From: Porticoccus litoralis
GTDB lineage: Bacteria > Pseudomonadota > Gammaproteobacteria > Pseudomonadales > Porticoccaceae
DNA length: 64,000 bases
Assembly: GCF_030676955.1 (NCBI RefSeq)
Contig: NZ_JAUUUU010000005.1
Coordinates: forward strand, 1-64,000
Reading direction: 5' to 3'
In this document: positions 9,264-18,800 of the stretch, one piece after another
How the letters are laid out: each line of letters begins with the position of its first letter
How positions within the stretch are numbered: the first letter of the stretch is position 1
Program-made: the position numbers and the translations under genes
Notes under the pieces: model-generated
The model's input: the letters and a program-made list of their open reading frames with translations, nothing else
Databases searched by the model: none
What the model was told of the DNA's origin: nothing

Positions 9264-9706
9264 TCGACCAAATCCAGAAGTTCTTTTCCTCCAAACTTAA
9301 TCCCGTAAATGAGGAAACAGATCAGGAGAAGATGAGACTGGCAGCGGCTGCGCTGATGGTCGAAGTCATGGTCATCGACCGGGACCTAAATACAGCAGAG
9401 CTGACAGAAATCAAGTGTATGCTGGCGAAACGGTTTCAGCTTGCATCAGTAGAAATCGAGCAACTGGTAGAATTGGCCCGCAAGGAGGTCGACTCAGCCA
9501 CCTCACTGTTTCAATTCACACGATTAATCAATGATCACTTTGATGCCGAAGCCAAAACCCATTTGATTGAAAATCTTTGGCGGGTCGCCTTTGCGGACCA
9601 GGTGCTGGATAAACATGAGGAAGCACTTATCCGGCGTATTGCAGAACTGCTATATGTGTCTCACATGGATTTTATTCAGGCTAAACAGCGCGCTATGGGC
9701 CGTTAA
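9260..9706 (+). CDS. TerB-like tellurite-resistance-domain protein
   Basis: Small helical protein of 148 residues matching the TerB/co-chaperone DjlA N-terminal fold. It has repeated acidic helices with the pattern AAALMVEVMVIDRDLNTAE near 30 and VAFADQVLDKHEE near 110, which resemble the metal-binding turns of TerB. Translation should start at TTG, overlapping the talB stop by four bases (TTGA), which implies coupling. No other ter gene is nearby, so a role in tellurite resistance is not supported; such orphan genes are common housekeeping neighbours of unknown role. Confidence 0.8.
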   Translation: MIDQIQKFFSSKLNPVNEETDQEKMRLAAAALMVEVMVIDRDLNTAELTEIKCMLAKRFQLASVEIEQLVELARKEVDSATSLFQFTRLINDHFDAEAKTHLIENLWRVAFADQVLDKHEEALIRRIAELLYVSHMDFIQAKQRAMGR

Positions 9707-9725
9707 GCAAAGCGCATATCCCGTG

Positions 9726-10211
9726 TCAGCAATCCTGCTCAAGGGAATGGATAAGGTCGACAAATTCTTTCTGGTTGCGATCATTTAAAAGGGACAAAAG
9801 CCTGTGCGCTTCAAGGACCTGCTCCCGAATCTCTTCGACGCCGGACTCGATACTGCTCAGCTCCTCGTACCCGTCATCATCCTCGTGAGGGCCCTGGATA
9901 ATATTGAAAATTTCATCCAACCCCATGACCGTCAAAATCTGGTAAATACTTTCGTCGTTGCAAAACACCGTGGGCTTGATGCCGTAATGTTCTTCGCAAT
10001 ACAGGGCCATTTTTGCCAGCAATCCCAGGGTGGTGCTATCCACCGCATCAGTGTCCATCATATCGGTCACGACTTCACTGACATGGCCATCCTTAAAAAT
10101 CGCCTCAATATAATTATTCAGCGAGGTGCACAGGGTGACACGGACATCACCGACCAGTTTGATCAGATACGCATCTTCGTGGTGTGAAACCAGAATTTTT
10201 CCAGGTTGCAC
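9726..10211 (-). CDS. STAS-domain anti-sigma-factor antagonist (HsbA-like)
   Basis: A 161-residue protein with a STAS domain in the first 110 residues. The phosphorylatable serine is probably S59 in DTDAVDSTTLGLLAK, the site used by SpoIIAA-type antagonists. The C-terminal 45 residues form an extra acidic helix. GTG is the start codon, overlapping the phosphatase stop by one base, so the pair is coupled. In Pseudomonas aeruginosa the equivalent HsbA binds FlgM or a diguanylate cyclase according to its phosphorylation, switching between swimming and attachment; the same role is inferred here. Confidence 0.82.
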   Translation of the reverse strand: MQPGKILVSHHEDAYLIKLVGDVRVTLCTSLNNYIEAIFKDGHVSEVVTDMMDTDAVDSTTLGLLAKMALYCEEHYGIKPTVFCNDESIYQILTVMGLDEIFNIIQGPHEDDDGYEELSSIESGVEEIREQVLEAHRLLSLLNDRNQKEFVDLIHSLEQDC

Positions 10212-11386
10212 TAAAAACCTCTGCGAATTGTCAGTACGGTGACATCATCCGGGACATCACCTACCTCATTAATACCTAAACCTTCACAAATACTTTCCAT
10301 GGAGGTGTCAGAGTGGGCCACAGTGTCTGCCAAGTACTGCTCTTTTTCCCGATAGGATTTACCCGGAAGAAACTCAAGTACGCCATCTGACACAATAACC
10401 ATAGCAAACTTCTCGGGAAGCATAATTTCCTGCACGTCCCAGGTGGCATTGTCAAAAATACCCACCGGCTTACCCTTACCCGGTAATGTTCGTACATCGC
10501 CCTCACTAAAGAACACTGGCGTTGGCATATGTGCGGCCACGGAGTAACGCAAAATATTCTGTTCCATATCAATCGACGCTGAAAACAGTGTCAGGTGCTT
10601 ATCCAAGCCCAGCGCCATAATCTGCCGGTTGATATGTTCGATAAAACCAAGAGGGGCCTTAGCCATAGCCTCATGGTCGTTGAGCGAAATGTGGCGACGA
10701 AGGATACGATTTAGTATGAATTTGAGCAATACCGTCAGAAATGCGGAAGAAGCGCCATGACCCGATACATCGGCCACATACAATACCATGTAGCGATCAA
10801 ACACCACGTTGTAGCCAACAAAATCACCGCTCAAAAACAGGGATGGCACAATACGGTGGGCAATCTCATAGTCACCGTGTCGTAGTGGTGTGACGGGAAG
10901 CAAACTATGCTGAACTTGGCGACCCGCCATCTGGTCAATTTCCAGAATTCGTAGACTTTCTTCCAGCTCCCGATTTGCTTTCTCCAGCTGCTCGCGATAT
11001 TGCCGGTTCTGTACCAATAGGCTCTTACATCCGGAGGCACGTTTAACAGCCTCACGAAAACGATCACCGGTAAAGGGCCTGATGACGACATCGGAGACAT
11101 TTTGATGGAATAGTTCGACTACTTGTCTCGGATCAATTTCGGGCAGGACCATTATGTAGGCGACATCCAGATCCAACGATGCCAGGGCAAGCAATTGATC
11201 CTGCAGATCAGAAAATGGGAGGTTAATCACGACCACAGCAGGGTGATCGACCTGAATAGCATTTACGGCAGCCGTGGTGTCATCGAAGCAGGATACCTGC
11301 CATGGCGTGCCGACCAACAGGTCTTGCAGCTCATGGCAGTCATCTTGATTGTCGGCAACAATATACAGTTTGCCGTTTATTTCCAT
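10211..11386 (-). CDS. Receiver-like plus PP2C (SpoIIE-type) phosphatase, HsbR-like
   Basis: A 391-residue protein with an N-terminal receiver-like domain (1-120), a short coiled-coil linker (about 125-160) and a PP2C/SpoIIE phosphatase domain (about 170-390) with SGDFVG, VADVSGHGASS and IVSDGVLEF metal-binding motifs. It should dephosphorylate the STAS protein encoded just downstream. The receiver is degenerate: the phosphoacceptor Asp position reads VVVINLPF (Asn for Asp), and the conserved Lys of KPF is Arg in VIRPF. Unlike Pseudomonas HsbR there is no serine-kinase domain, so the antagonist kinase must be elsewhere. Confidence 0.85.
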   Translation of the reverse strand: MEINGKLYIVADNQDDCHELQDLLVGTPWQVSCFDDTTAAVNAIQVDHPAVVVINLPFSDLQDQLLALASLDLDVAYIMVLPEIDPRQVVELFHQNVSDVVIRPFTGDRFREAVKRASGCKSLLVQNRQYREQLEKANRELEESLRILEIDQMAGRQVQHSLLPVTPLRHGDYEIAHRIVPSLFLSGDFVGYNVVFDRYMVLYVADVSGHGASSAFLTVLLKFILNRILRRHISLNDHEAMAKAPLGFIEHINRQIMALGLDKHLTLFSASIDMEQNILRYSVAAHMPTPVFFSEGDVRTLPGKGKPVGIFDNATWDVQEIMLPEKFAMVIVSDGVLEFLPGKSYREKEQYLADTVAHSDTSMESICEGLGINEVGDVPDDVTVLTIRRGF

Positions 11387-11479
11387 AGCTTAACCAGGGC
11401 CGACGTCGTGCGAGAATACAGCTCTTCGTCGCTGATAAAAGTTCAATCCGCCTGATAGGCCAACGGATCAGCAAGCAGC

Positions 11480-12187
11480 CTAGAACTCCTCGTAGTCGCC
11501 CCCGAAGTCATCCTCTACCAAACGGTCATTAAGGAGGAACTTCCGGCGCTGGAGATAGGCATCACGAATAAAGGTATAACGGTCACCGCGGATAAACTTC
11601 TCAGCTTCAAGGAGGTCCGCGCGGGTGGACAGCAGTTCCACACCATAAATAGTGTTACGGGTGGGCACATGGTCCACTTCGTTAATCGGATTGACGAGGC
11701 GATCCACAATTCTTGAGGGCGCATCGCGCATGGTGCTGGGGCCAAAGAATGGAATCACCACATAGGGGCCAGAATTAACACCATAAAAACCCAATGTCTG
11801 ACCGAAGTCTTCACCATCATTTTTTGGCAGGCCCATGTTATCGGCTACATCAAAAAAACCGACCAAGCCAATGGTGGTGTTGATCACCAAACGACCTGTA
11901 TCGTTGCCAGCCTGTTTGAACTTGCCCTGCAGAAGATCGTTAAGAATATTTACCACTTCTCCCACATTGGAGAACATACGGCTAATACCGCGTTCAACCG
12001 GGTCCGGGGTAATCGCTTTATAACCCTTTGCCACAGGTTTGAAGGCATAGGTGTCAACTGTATCGTTGAACACAAACACCTTGCGGTTAAAACCTTCCCA
12101 GGGATCTTCCGGATCTTTGGCATCCGTGGCGGCCATTACCTGACCTGACAACATAATTCCAGCAAGCAGCAGCATGAATTTTTTCAT
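11480..12187 (-). CDS. mlaA: MlaA/VacJ-family phospholipid-retention protein
   Basis: Outer-membrane component of the Mla pathway, which removes mislocalised phospholipids from the outer leaflet. The 235 residues carry the family signature DPWEGFNRKVFVFNDTVD near 27, followed by RLVINTTIGLVGFFDVA and FGQTLGFYGVNSGPYVVIPFFGPSTMRDA. An N-terminal signal is present (about 1-19) but ends VMAATD and has no cysteine, so it is not an ordinary lipoprotein. The other mla genes are not in this window. It is divergent from the porin gene. Confidence 0.93.
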   Translation of the reverse strand: MKKFMLLLAGIMLSGQVMAATDAKDPEDPWEGFNRKVFVFNDTVDTYAFKPVAKGYKAITPDPVERGISRMFSNVGEVVNILNDLLQGKFKQAGNDTGRLVINTTIGLVGFFDVADNMGLPKNDGEDFGQTLGFYGVNSGPYVVIPFFGPSTMRDAPSRIVDRLVNPINEVDHVPTRNTIYGVELLSTRADLLEAEKFIRGDRYTFIRDAYLQRRKFLLNDRLVEDDFGGDYEEF

Positions 12188-12335
12188 TGTGTCTTCCCCT
12201 TAACATTATTCTCGTAGCAGAAAATCCGCTGATTCTACACGTTCAGATAATACAGGTATACCGTCTAACTGCTCTTACAGCCCCTAAATATGGCCTTTCA
12301 TTCTCAATAATCCTCATTAACTGTGTGGTTTTAAA

Positions 12336-12361
12336 TGACAATTTTGTCATAAAAATGACAC
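12336..12361 (+). promoter_or_regulatory. Palindrome and Pho-box-like site upstream of the porin
   Basis: A 14-base palindrome (TGACAA-TT-TTGTCA) at 12336-12349 overlaps TTGTCAT-AAAA-ATGACAC at 12344-12361. The latter fits the two 7-mers and 4-base spacer of a PhoB box at 11 of 14 positions. The site is about 120 bases before the porin start and 150 bases from mlaA, so either gene could be the target. Confidence 0.3.
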
Positions 12362-12478
12362 ACATCTATCCGAGAATGCCCGCATGGTTTGAATGGGACG
12401 TTCCATTGAGCCTGAAATGGCCAGAGATAGGCCAGACACTTACTCACAACGCCCTCTATAAGGATTGGAGTTGACAAT

Positions 12479-13723
12479 ATGAAACGTACTGCAATTTGCT
12501 TAGCTGTTAGTGCTCTCGCGGCCAGTTCCATGGCCTATGCCGGAAGCATGAAAGACACCCCTGCCGCTGTAAGCGCCATTTCAGCCTCTGAAATTGAAAG
12601 CGCCAGCGTACAGGATTTAAAAAAATACGTTCTGGCTCTGTCCCAACGTATTGAAGACATGGAAGCCAAAACCGACAAGGTTGTGGCCCAAGCCAAGCCA
12701 GCCAAAACCTGGGCTGACAGCATCCAGTGGTCCGGTGATGTTCGTTACCGCTACGAAAACATCGACAACGATGCCAAAACTGACGAACGCAACCGCAACC
12801 GTGTTCGTGCCCGTATCGGCCTGACTGCTCAGATCACCGATGACGTGAAAGCCGGCGTAGCCCTCGCCAGCGGCAGCGACGACCCGGTTTCTTCCAACCA
12901 GACTCTGGGTGGCGGAGCCAGCTCTAAAGGCATCAACCTCGACCAGGGTTGGGTTGACTGGAAATTTGCCCCCAATACTCACCTGATCGCCGGTAAAACC
13001 AAAAACCTTTACTACGCCCCTGCAAAAAGCGGCTTGGTATGGGACGGCGATCTGCGTCCTGAAGGTGTTAACCTGAAATACGATAACGGCACTATTTGGG
13101 CCGTTGCTTCCTACCACTTCCTGAACAGTGATGACGGCAGCAGTGGTACTGGCGATATTGAAGAAATGTTTGGTGGCCAGGTAGGCTATAACGGCAATAT
13201 CAACGATAACACTTCCTTTATCGTTGGCGCTGGCTACTACTACATCCCGGTTGAAGGCAGTGCCTCATTTGTAGATGGTGATTTCTTCGGCAACTCTGAA
13301 ATTGCTGGTATGCACGCATTAGATTACAAAGTGGCTGAAGTGTTTGCCGAAGTGAATACCAAACTGGCCGGCGTCCCCGCCACCTTCTTTGCTGACTTTG
13401 TTCAGAACACTGAAAGCGATGCTGATGAAGACACCGGCTATGCCATTGGCTTCAAGCTGGGTAAAGCCAAGAAGCGTGGCGATGTCGAGTTCGGCTACAT
13501 GTATGAAGACCTGGAAGCTGACGCGGTTTACGCAGCCTTTACCGATTCCGACTTCGGTGGCGGTGGTACCGACGTTAAAGGTCACAAGCTGAGTGCAGCC
13601 ATCGGCCTCAGCAAAAACACCAAACTGGGGATCACCTACTTTAACAACGAATACGGTGATTACACTCTGAGCGATGAAGTGGATTACGATCGCGTACAGG
13701 TGGACCTAGCAACCAAGTTCTAA
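12479..13723 (+). CDS. Putative outer-membrane porin with N-terminal coiled coil
   Basis: A 414-residue protein with a signal peptide (1-22, ending MAYA) and a short predicted coiled coil (about 38-75, VQDLKKYVLALSQRIEDMEAK). The rest is a beta barrel of amphipathic strands with acidic loops, ending in aromatic VDLATKF as required for BAM insertion. The strand patterns (VRYRYENID, RARIGLTAQITDDVKAGVAL, GWVDWKF) resemble the 'putative porin' family. The substrate cannot be told from sequence. AAGGATTGGAG precedes the ATG. A strong terminator follows, so it is probably a single-gene, highly expressed unit. Confidence 0.88.
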   Translation: MKRTAICLAVSALAASSMAYAGSMKDTPAAVSAISASEIESASVQDLKKYVLALSQRIEDMEAKTDKVVAQAKPAKTWADSIQWSGDVRYRYENIDNDAKTDERNRNRVRARIGLTAQITDDVKAGVALASGSDDPVSSNQTLGGGASSKGINLDQGWVDWKFAPNTHLIAGKTKNLYYAPAKSGLVWDGDLRPEGVNLKYDNGTIWAVASYHFLNSDDGSSGTGDIEEMFGGQVGYNGNINDNTSFIVGAGYYYIPVEGSASFVDGDFFGNSEIAGMHALDYKVAEVFAEVNTKLAGVPATFFADFVQNTESDADEDTGYAIGFKLGKAKKRGDVEFGYMYEDLEADAVYAAFTDSDFGGGGTDVKGHKLSAAIGLSKNTKLGITYFNNEYGDYTLSDEVDYDRVQVDLATKF

Positions 13724-13744
13724 TCAACACGGTTGATGCATCGT

Positions 13745-13772
13745 AAAAACGGCCCTTCGGGGCCGTTTTTTT
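13745..13772 (+). terminator. Rho-independent terminator after the porin gene
   Basis: Perfect 10-bp hairpin (AAAAACGGCC / GGCCGTTTTT) with a six-base loop and a T run. The A run on the left also gives a T run on the other strand, so it may stop the convergent hvf operon as well. Confidence 0.95.
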
Positions 13773-13790
13773 ATACTTGGAAAACCGCCA

Positions 13791-14549
13791 TCACTCCGCC
13801 AGCACAATATCCAGTGACAGTAGCTGCTCAAGCACTTCTCTACCAAAGCCCATCAATGATTCAGGGTCTGATTGACCTAAAAGGCCTGCAAGCTCACGCA
13901 ACACCGAGGCTCCCGATTGAGGGCTCTCCTCAAGTAATTGCAGCAACTGCATGGTCACCCGGTTGGTTTGCAGAAACCCAACCTCCTCTTGCCGATTGCG
14001 GTAAACCACCAAAAAAGCCGGCTCTTCGCCAGGTTCTTCCGGCTGATACTGCGGCCCGATAAGGTGTACCGGATATTGATAGGAGAGCCGCCAAGCCAAA
14101 GGGGAAACCTGCAATGGGTCTGACAGCACATCAACGCCCTCTTTCCGACCTGCCTCGATGCCACCCTCTGCCACATCCAGAGCCAGCTCTACCCACTCGT
14201 AATGGGCAAGCTCCAGCATAAAGCCGGGATCACAATCCACAGGCTGATGCCCCTCCTGCAGATACATGAGGAATTCCTGTGAGATTTCCAGAAAGTACGG
14301 GGAATGACTTTGGTGACTAGCAATAAATTGCCTGATCATGGCGTGCCAATCGCTATCAGCATAGAGACTACGCAGAATCGGGAACCCACTACTGATAAAG
14401 TCTTCAATATTGTTGTAAACCAGCTCCCGGTAGATTTTCAGGCGCCGGTCTTCAATGTCCGCGGGGGCGGGATTGGTATTGGGGTCCCGCAAATGGGCGG
14501 CAAATCGGTACTGGGTTTTCTGAAAGTCGGGGGCGCTGAGATCAGACAT
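13791..14549 (-). CDS. hvfC: HvfC/BufC/MbnC-type RiPP partner protein (DUF2063 N-terminal domain)
   Basis: A 252-residue protein with the DUF2063 domain in its first half (LRDPNTNPAPADIEDRRLKIYRELVYNN, pattern ..P.....R..VYR.N......L...FP). The C-terminal half resembles the beta-rich domain of HvfC/BufC. In characterised operons this protein binds the DUF692 iron enzyme and the precursor peptide and is needed for cysteine modification. It overlaps the upstream DUF692 gene by eight bases, so the two are coupled. It is the last gene of the operon. Confidence 0.85.
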   Translation of the reverse strand: MSDLSAPDFQKTQYRFAAHLRDPNTNPAPADIEDRRLKIYRELVYNNIEDFISSGFPILRSLYADSDWHAMIRQFIASHQSHSPYFLEISQEFLMYLQEGHQPVDCDPGFMLELAHYEWVELALDVAEGGIEAGRKEGVDVLSDPLQVSPLAWRLSYQYPVHLIGPQYQPEEPGEEPAFLVVYRNRQEEVGFLQTNRVTMQLLQLLEESPQSGASVLRELAGLLGQSDPESLMGFGREVLEQLLSLDIVLAE

Positions 14550-15399
14550 TGGTCAACTCCACCAAAGGCTGTGGGACGGCGACCGATTGAAGGTGCTGGA
14601 TATGCTCGACTTCCAGCATCAGCTGTTCCACAGGAGGCAGGTTAAAATCCCTCTCCAGCAATGTTGGCATCACGCCAAACAATTCATAGCTTTTTTCAAG
14701 CAATGCCCAGACTGGATCAATGACATCAGCACCGTGGGTATCCACCCGCAGATCGTCCGCTTCTTTATAGTGCCCCGCCACGTGAACATAGGAAACACGA
14801 TGACCAGGCAACTGCCGCAGGAACTCCTCCGGGTCGTAGCGATGATTGATACTGTTGACATAAATATTGTTCACGTCGAGCAACAAATCACAGTCGGCCT
14901 CTTCCAGCACAGCATTCAGAAAATCAATTTCACGCATCTCCTGCAGGGGCGCTGCATAGTAGGAAACATTTTCCATGGCAATACGCTGACCAAGAAAATC
15001 CTGAACCTGACGAATTCGATCCGCCACATAATGAACAGCTTCTTCCGTAAACGGAATTGGCATCAGATCGTAAAGATGGCCATCATCACTGCAATAGCTA
15101 AGGTGCTCGGTATAGGCACGTATCTGGTGTTCTGCCAGAAAGGCTTTGATATTGCCCAGCAATTCCATGTCCAGAGGCGCTGGAGAACCGATGGACAGTG
15201 ACAAGCCATGGCAGACAACGGGAAAGCGCTCGGTGTAATGACGGAACTGACGTCCCAGCCGGCCACCGACATGAATCCAGTTTTCCGGGGCGACTTCCAT
15301 GAAACTGACCTGATCAGTTGTCACGGAAGAAAGCGGGCCCAACAGAGCCCGCCTTAAACCCAAACCCGCCCCATGGACGGGATAATGACTTGTGGTCAT
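14542..15399 (-). CDS. hvfB: DUF692/MNIO multinuclear iron oxidase (HvfB/BufB-like) for RiPP cysteine modification
   Basis: A 285-residue TIM-barrel protein of the DUF692 (MbnB/HvfB/BufB) family, multinuclear non-haem iron enzymes that convert peptide cysteines to oxazolone/thioamide or related groups. Likely metal ligands lie in HGLSLSIG near 63, EHLSYC near 98, MENVSYY near 142, LLLDVNNIYVNS near 171, YVHVAGHY near 202, DTHGADVIDP near 219 and LLERDF near 243. It lies 21 bases downstream of a cysteine-rich precursor gene and overlaps the partner gene, which fixes its role as the modifying enzyme. Confidence 0.92.
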   Translation of the reverse strand: MTTSHYPVHGAGLGLRRALLGPLSSVTTDQVSFMEVAPENWIHVGGRLGRQFRHYTERFPVVCHGLSLSIGSPAPLDMELLGNIKAFLAEHQIRAYTEHLSYCSDDGHLYDLMPIPFTEEAVHYVADRIRQVQDFLGQRIAMENVSYYAAPLQEMREIDFLNAVLEEADCDLLLDVNNIYVNSINHRYDPEEFLRQLPGHRVSYVHVAGHYKEADDLRVDTHGADVIDPVWALLEKSYELFGVMPTLLERDFNLPPVEQLMLEVEHIQHLQSVAVPQPLVELTNV

Positions 15400-15420
15400 G
15401 ACAGATAAATACGCTGTAAA

Positions 15421-15765
15421 TTAACCTTTACCACCGCACTTGCCTTCACCACATTTACCTTCTTTTTCAGACTTTTTCTCTTCGCCACACTTGCCTTCGC
15501 CACACTTGCCATCTTTTTCGGCTTTTTTGGCTTCACCACAGCGGCCTTCACCACACTTGCCATCTTTTTCAGCTTTTTTGCCTTCGCCACACTTACCTTC
15601 TCCGCATTTGCCTTCGCCATGGGAGTCAGCGAGGTTATAGCCAGAGCTCAGCTGGTTGGCCTGAAACGGATTTTCCGCCGCAGATGCCAGAGGGGCGATA
15701 GCAACTGATGCCATGAAAGCAGCGCCAACAGCTGCGGCCAGGGGTTTCAGGGTTTTCTTGGACAT
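15421..15765 (-). CDS. hvfA: HvfA/bufferin-like RiPP precursor with eight cysteines in KCGE repeats
   Basis: A 114-residue secreted precursor. Residues 1-29 form a signal peptide (ending ASAAENPF), followed by a short linker (QANQLSSGYNLADSHG). Residues from about 46 hold four tandem units of about 17 residues, each with the pattern GKCGEG(K/R)CGE and a lysine-rich KKAEKD spacer. That gives eight cysteines, all in the EGKCG context modified in Haemophilus HvfA. The modified peptide is expected to bind copper in the periplasm or outside the cell. GGAGAT lies just before the ATG. Two other frames also stay open across the repeat array; these are artefacts of the repeat. No DoxX-type hvfD follows. 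Confidence 0.88.
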   Translation of the reverse strand: MSKKTLKPLAAAVGAAFMASVAIAPLASAAENPFQANQLSSGYNLADSHGEGKCGEGKCGEGKKAEKDGKCGEGRCGEAKKAEKDGKCGEGKCGEEKKSEKEGKCGEGKCGGKG

Positions 15766-15885
15766 GATGTATCTCCATTAAAGGTTATCTTGTTGGGGGA
15801 GGTGCGTGATCATCCAGACCACACAGCTAATCAGACTGAGCGTTACAGAATAAGTTTCAAGGAAATGTGCGGTTATGCTTTTAGC

Positions 15886-18800
15886 TTATGAACGGCTTTC
15901 GGCCAGGCCCGGCGACAACGTAGCCCAATGGGCCAGAATACGCTTGTCCGAAATAGGAAACAGTGTCCTCAATTGCTGCGCAAACAAAGAGACCCGGTAT
16001 TCCTCGATCATAAAGCGGTATTGCCAGATACCCTCCTGTACCTCTCTGGAATAATCCTGCCAGTGCGAATCAACTCCTTCCAGTTTGCTGGCGAGTTTAT
16101 CCAGCATCAATACGTATTCACGCTCCTTGCCGGGTTGTGACGGTAGTTTATCCAACCTCACCGTCAACGCTTTCAGGTACCGTTGATACTGTTGCAGCCA
16201 GTCATAGGGTACACGATAGAGAAATCCCGGCTGAAACAGCATCGCCAGTTGGCGGTTGATATCCGGTACTGAATGAACAGCTGACAACCCCAGTTTTTTG
16301 ATTGCTTTATGGATATCAGAAAGTGCCGGAAGCCAACCAATCAGCATCTGCTCGAGCTCATTGGCCGCTGCGACAATTTCGCCTTTACCGGCAACCAGCT
16401 GTTGTTCATAGTCGGCACGGGTTCGTGGCACATCTCTACCATCAACCAGAACTTTCTTGTAGGCGGCATCAATCAAGTCTGCCACCAACACATCCCTGCC
16501 CGGCAAGTGTGCCGCCTTGAGCTTGAGGTCCTGCCCTTTCAGCAGATCCTTTCGCAAGTATTTCACGCCCTGGGGATAGCTCAGCTGGTACAATCTGACC
16601 ATACCATCGAGGGTGCTATTCAGCGCCGTGACGGGGTTGTCCAGCAACTTGAGGCCCACCTTTTGACCATTGGCAACCAGGGCTGGATAGGTACGGATCG
16701 TCAGACCCTGCTGTTGGATATCATAAACTTCTGGCAGGTTGTCAAAATTCCAGCCATTCAGGTCTGACTGCTCAATACCGTTGTCTGAAACTTGCTCAAC
16801 CGTATGAGAAACCCTACCCCGATACTGCGCTTTGAGTTGTTTTATATCGCGGCCGTTGGTCAACAACTCTCCTTGTTCGTCAATCAGACGCACATTCAGC
16901 AGATACACATCGTCCAAAACCGCTGCCTGCCACTGCTCAGGTGTAATTTCTACCCCGGTGTGGCGCTTCAATTGATGCCCGAGGGCTTCTGTTAGCGGAA
17001 CGTTGGCAGGTTTCATCTCGATTAATGCTTTGTCGACAACGTCCGGCACCGGGACAAAATGACGCCGTAGTGATTTGGGCAAACCTTTGACGAGGGCAAT
17101 GCATTTATCCCGCAACATTCCGGGAACCAGCCACTCAAGGCGCGCAGCAGGCACCTGATGAAGAATACTGACTGGGATTGTCACACTGACACCATCCTCG
17201 GCATGACCCGGCTCAAAGTGATAGCTCAATGGGTAGCGTGTCCCCTGCCACTCCAGATAATCGGGAAACTGTGCGCCAGTGTTCTCTTCAAGCTGTCGCT
17301 GAGCCAGCAACGCTTCATCCATCCACAGTAGTTTTGGATCGTCTTTTTCAGCGCTCTTGCGCCAGTGTTCAAAGCCAGCAAGGTTCAAGACATCACTGGG
17401 AACACGCTGACGGTAGAACTCAAACATCACCTCATCATCTACCAGAATATCCCGACGGCGTGTTCGTGACTCCATTTCTTCCAGGTCTTCCTGAAGCGCC
17501 CTGTTATGACGAAAAAACTCTCCCTTACCCCGATATTCGCCCTCGACCAGCGCCGCGCGCAGAAACAGCTCGTGACAGGCTGATGGATCAATTTTGCTGT
17601 ACTGACAGGGTTGCCGGTCCACAATGGGCAAGCCATACAATGTCTGGCGCTGATAGGCCATCACCTGGCCACTACGTGCGCTGTAGTGCGGTTCACTGTA
17701 GTGTTTCTTGACGAGGTGAGCCGCCAGCTCTGATAGCCACTCAGGCTCAATACGCGCATTAACGTGACTGTATAGCCGTGAGGTCTCGATTATTTCCGCT
17801 GCCATCAGCCATTTCGGTGGTTTTTTAAACAGCCCTGAACCAGGAAAAACGTGAAATTTTCGGTTGCGAGGCCCCATAAATTCCTTTTCTTCATGGCGAA
17901 ATCCGATCTGGCCCAATAACCCCGTAAGCAGTGCCCGGTGCACGGCTGCGTAATCGGCTGGTTGACGATTTTCAGGCAACTTCAATTCCCGACAATAGCC
18001 GTGTAACTGATGATGCAAATCGCGCCACTCGCGCATTCTCAGTGGTGACACAAACTGTTGTCGGCAGTATTTGTCGAATTGGTTGCGCCCCAGTGCCTGG
18101 CGCTGCTCCTCCATGTGATTCCAGAGGTTGAGATACGCCACGAAGTCGGAATCCTTATCCTGCCACTGACGGTGTTTTTCATCCGCGGCCTGCTGTTTGT
18201 CGGCAGGCCGTTCCCTCGGGTCCTGCACACTCAACGCTGACACGATAATCAACACCTCCTTGAGGGCGCCCTCCTGAGCGGCAGCAACAAGCATCCGACC
18301 CAGACGCGGATCTGCTGGCAGCCTTGAAAGCTGCCGCCCGATACGAGTTAATTCACCGCGGCGGTTAACCGCCTGCAACTCCTGCAACAGGCTGAAGCCG
18401 TCGTTGATCAACCGCTGATCCGGGGCATCGACAAAGGGAAAGTCACGGATATCACCAATGCGCATCTGCAACATCTGCAAAATGACCGATGCCAGATTGG
18501 TGCGCACTATCTCGGGATCGGTAAACTCGGGTCGGCTGTTGAAGTCCTCCTCAGAATACAGACGAAAACAGACACCCTCGCTGATCCTACCGCAGCGGCC
18601 TTTGCGCTGGTTGGCACTGGCCTGTGAAACCGCCTCAATGGGCAAACGCTGCACTTTGGTGCGATAGCTGTAACGGCTGATACGCGCGGTGCCAGGATCA
18701 ATGACATAGCGGATACCGGGGACTGTCAGCGATGTTTCGGCCACGTTGGTAGCGAGTACCACCCGCACACCTCGGTGTGGCTGAAATACCCGATTCTGTT

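Noticed and set aside
9260..9706. Tellurite resistance as the function of the TerB-like gene
   Set aside because: No other ter genes are present, and orphan TerB-domain proteins are common without that role.
12187..12474. A 95-codon frame in the mlaA-porin intergenic region
   Set aside because: No ribosome site or family similarity; the region is better explained as a divergent promoter.
15396..15640. Long frames on both strands in other phases of the cysteine-repeat gene
   Set aside because: The low-complexity repeat keeps several phases free of stops. Only the frame with a signal peptide and KCGE repeats fits the operon.
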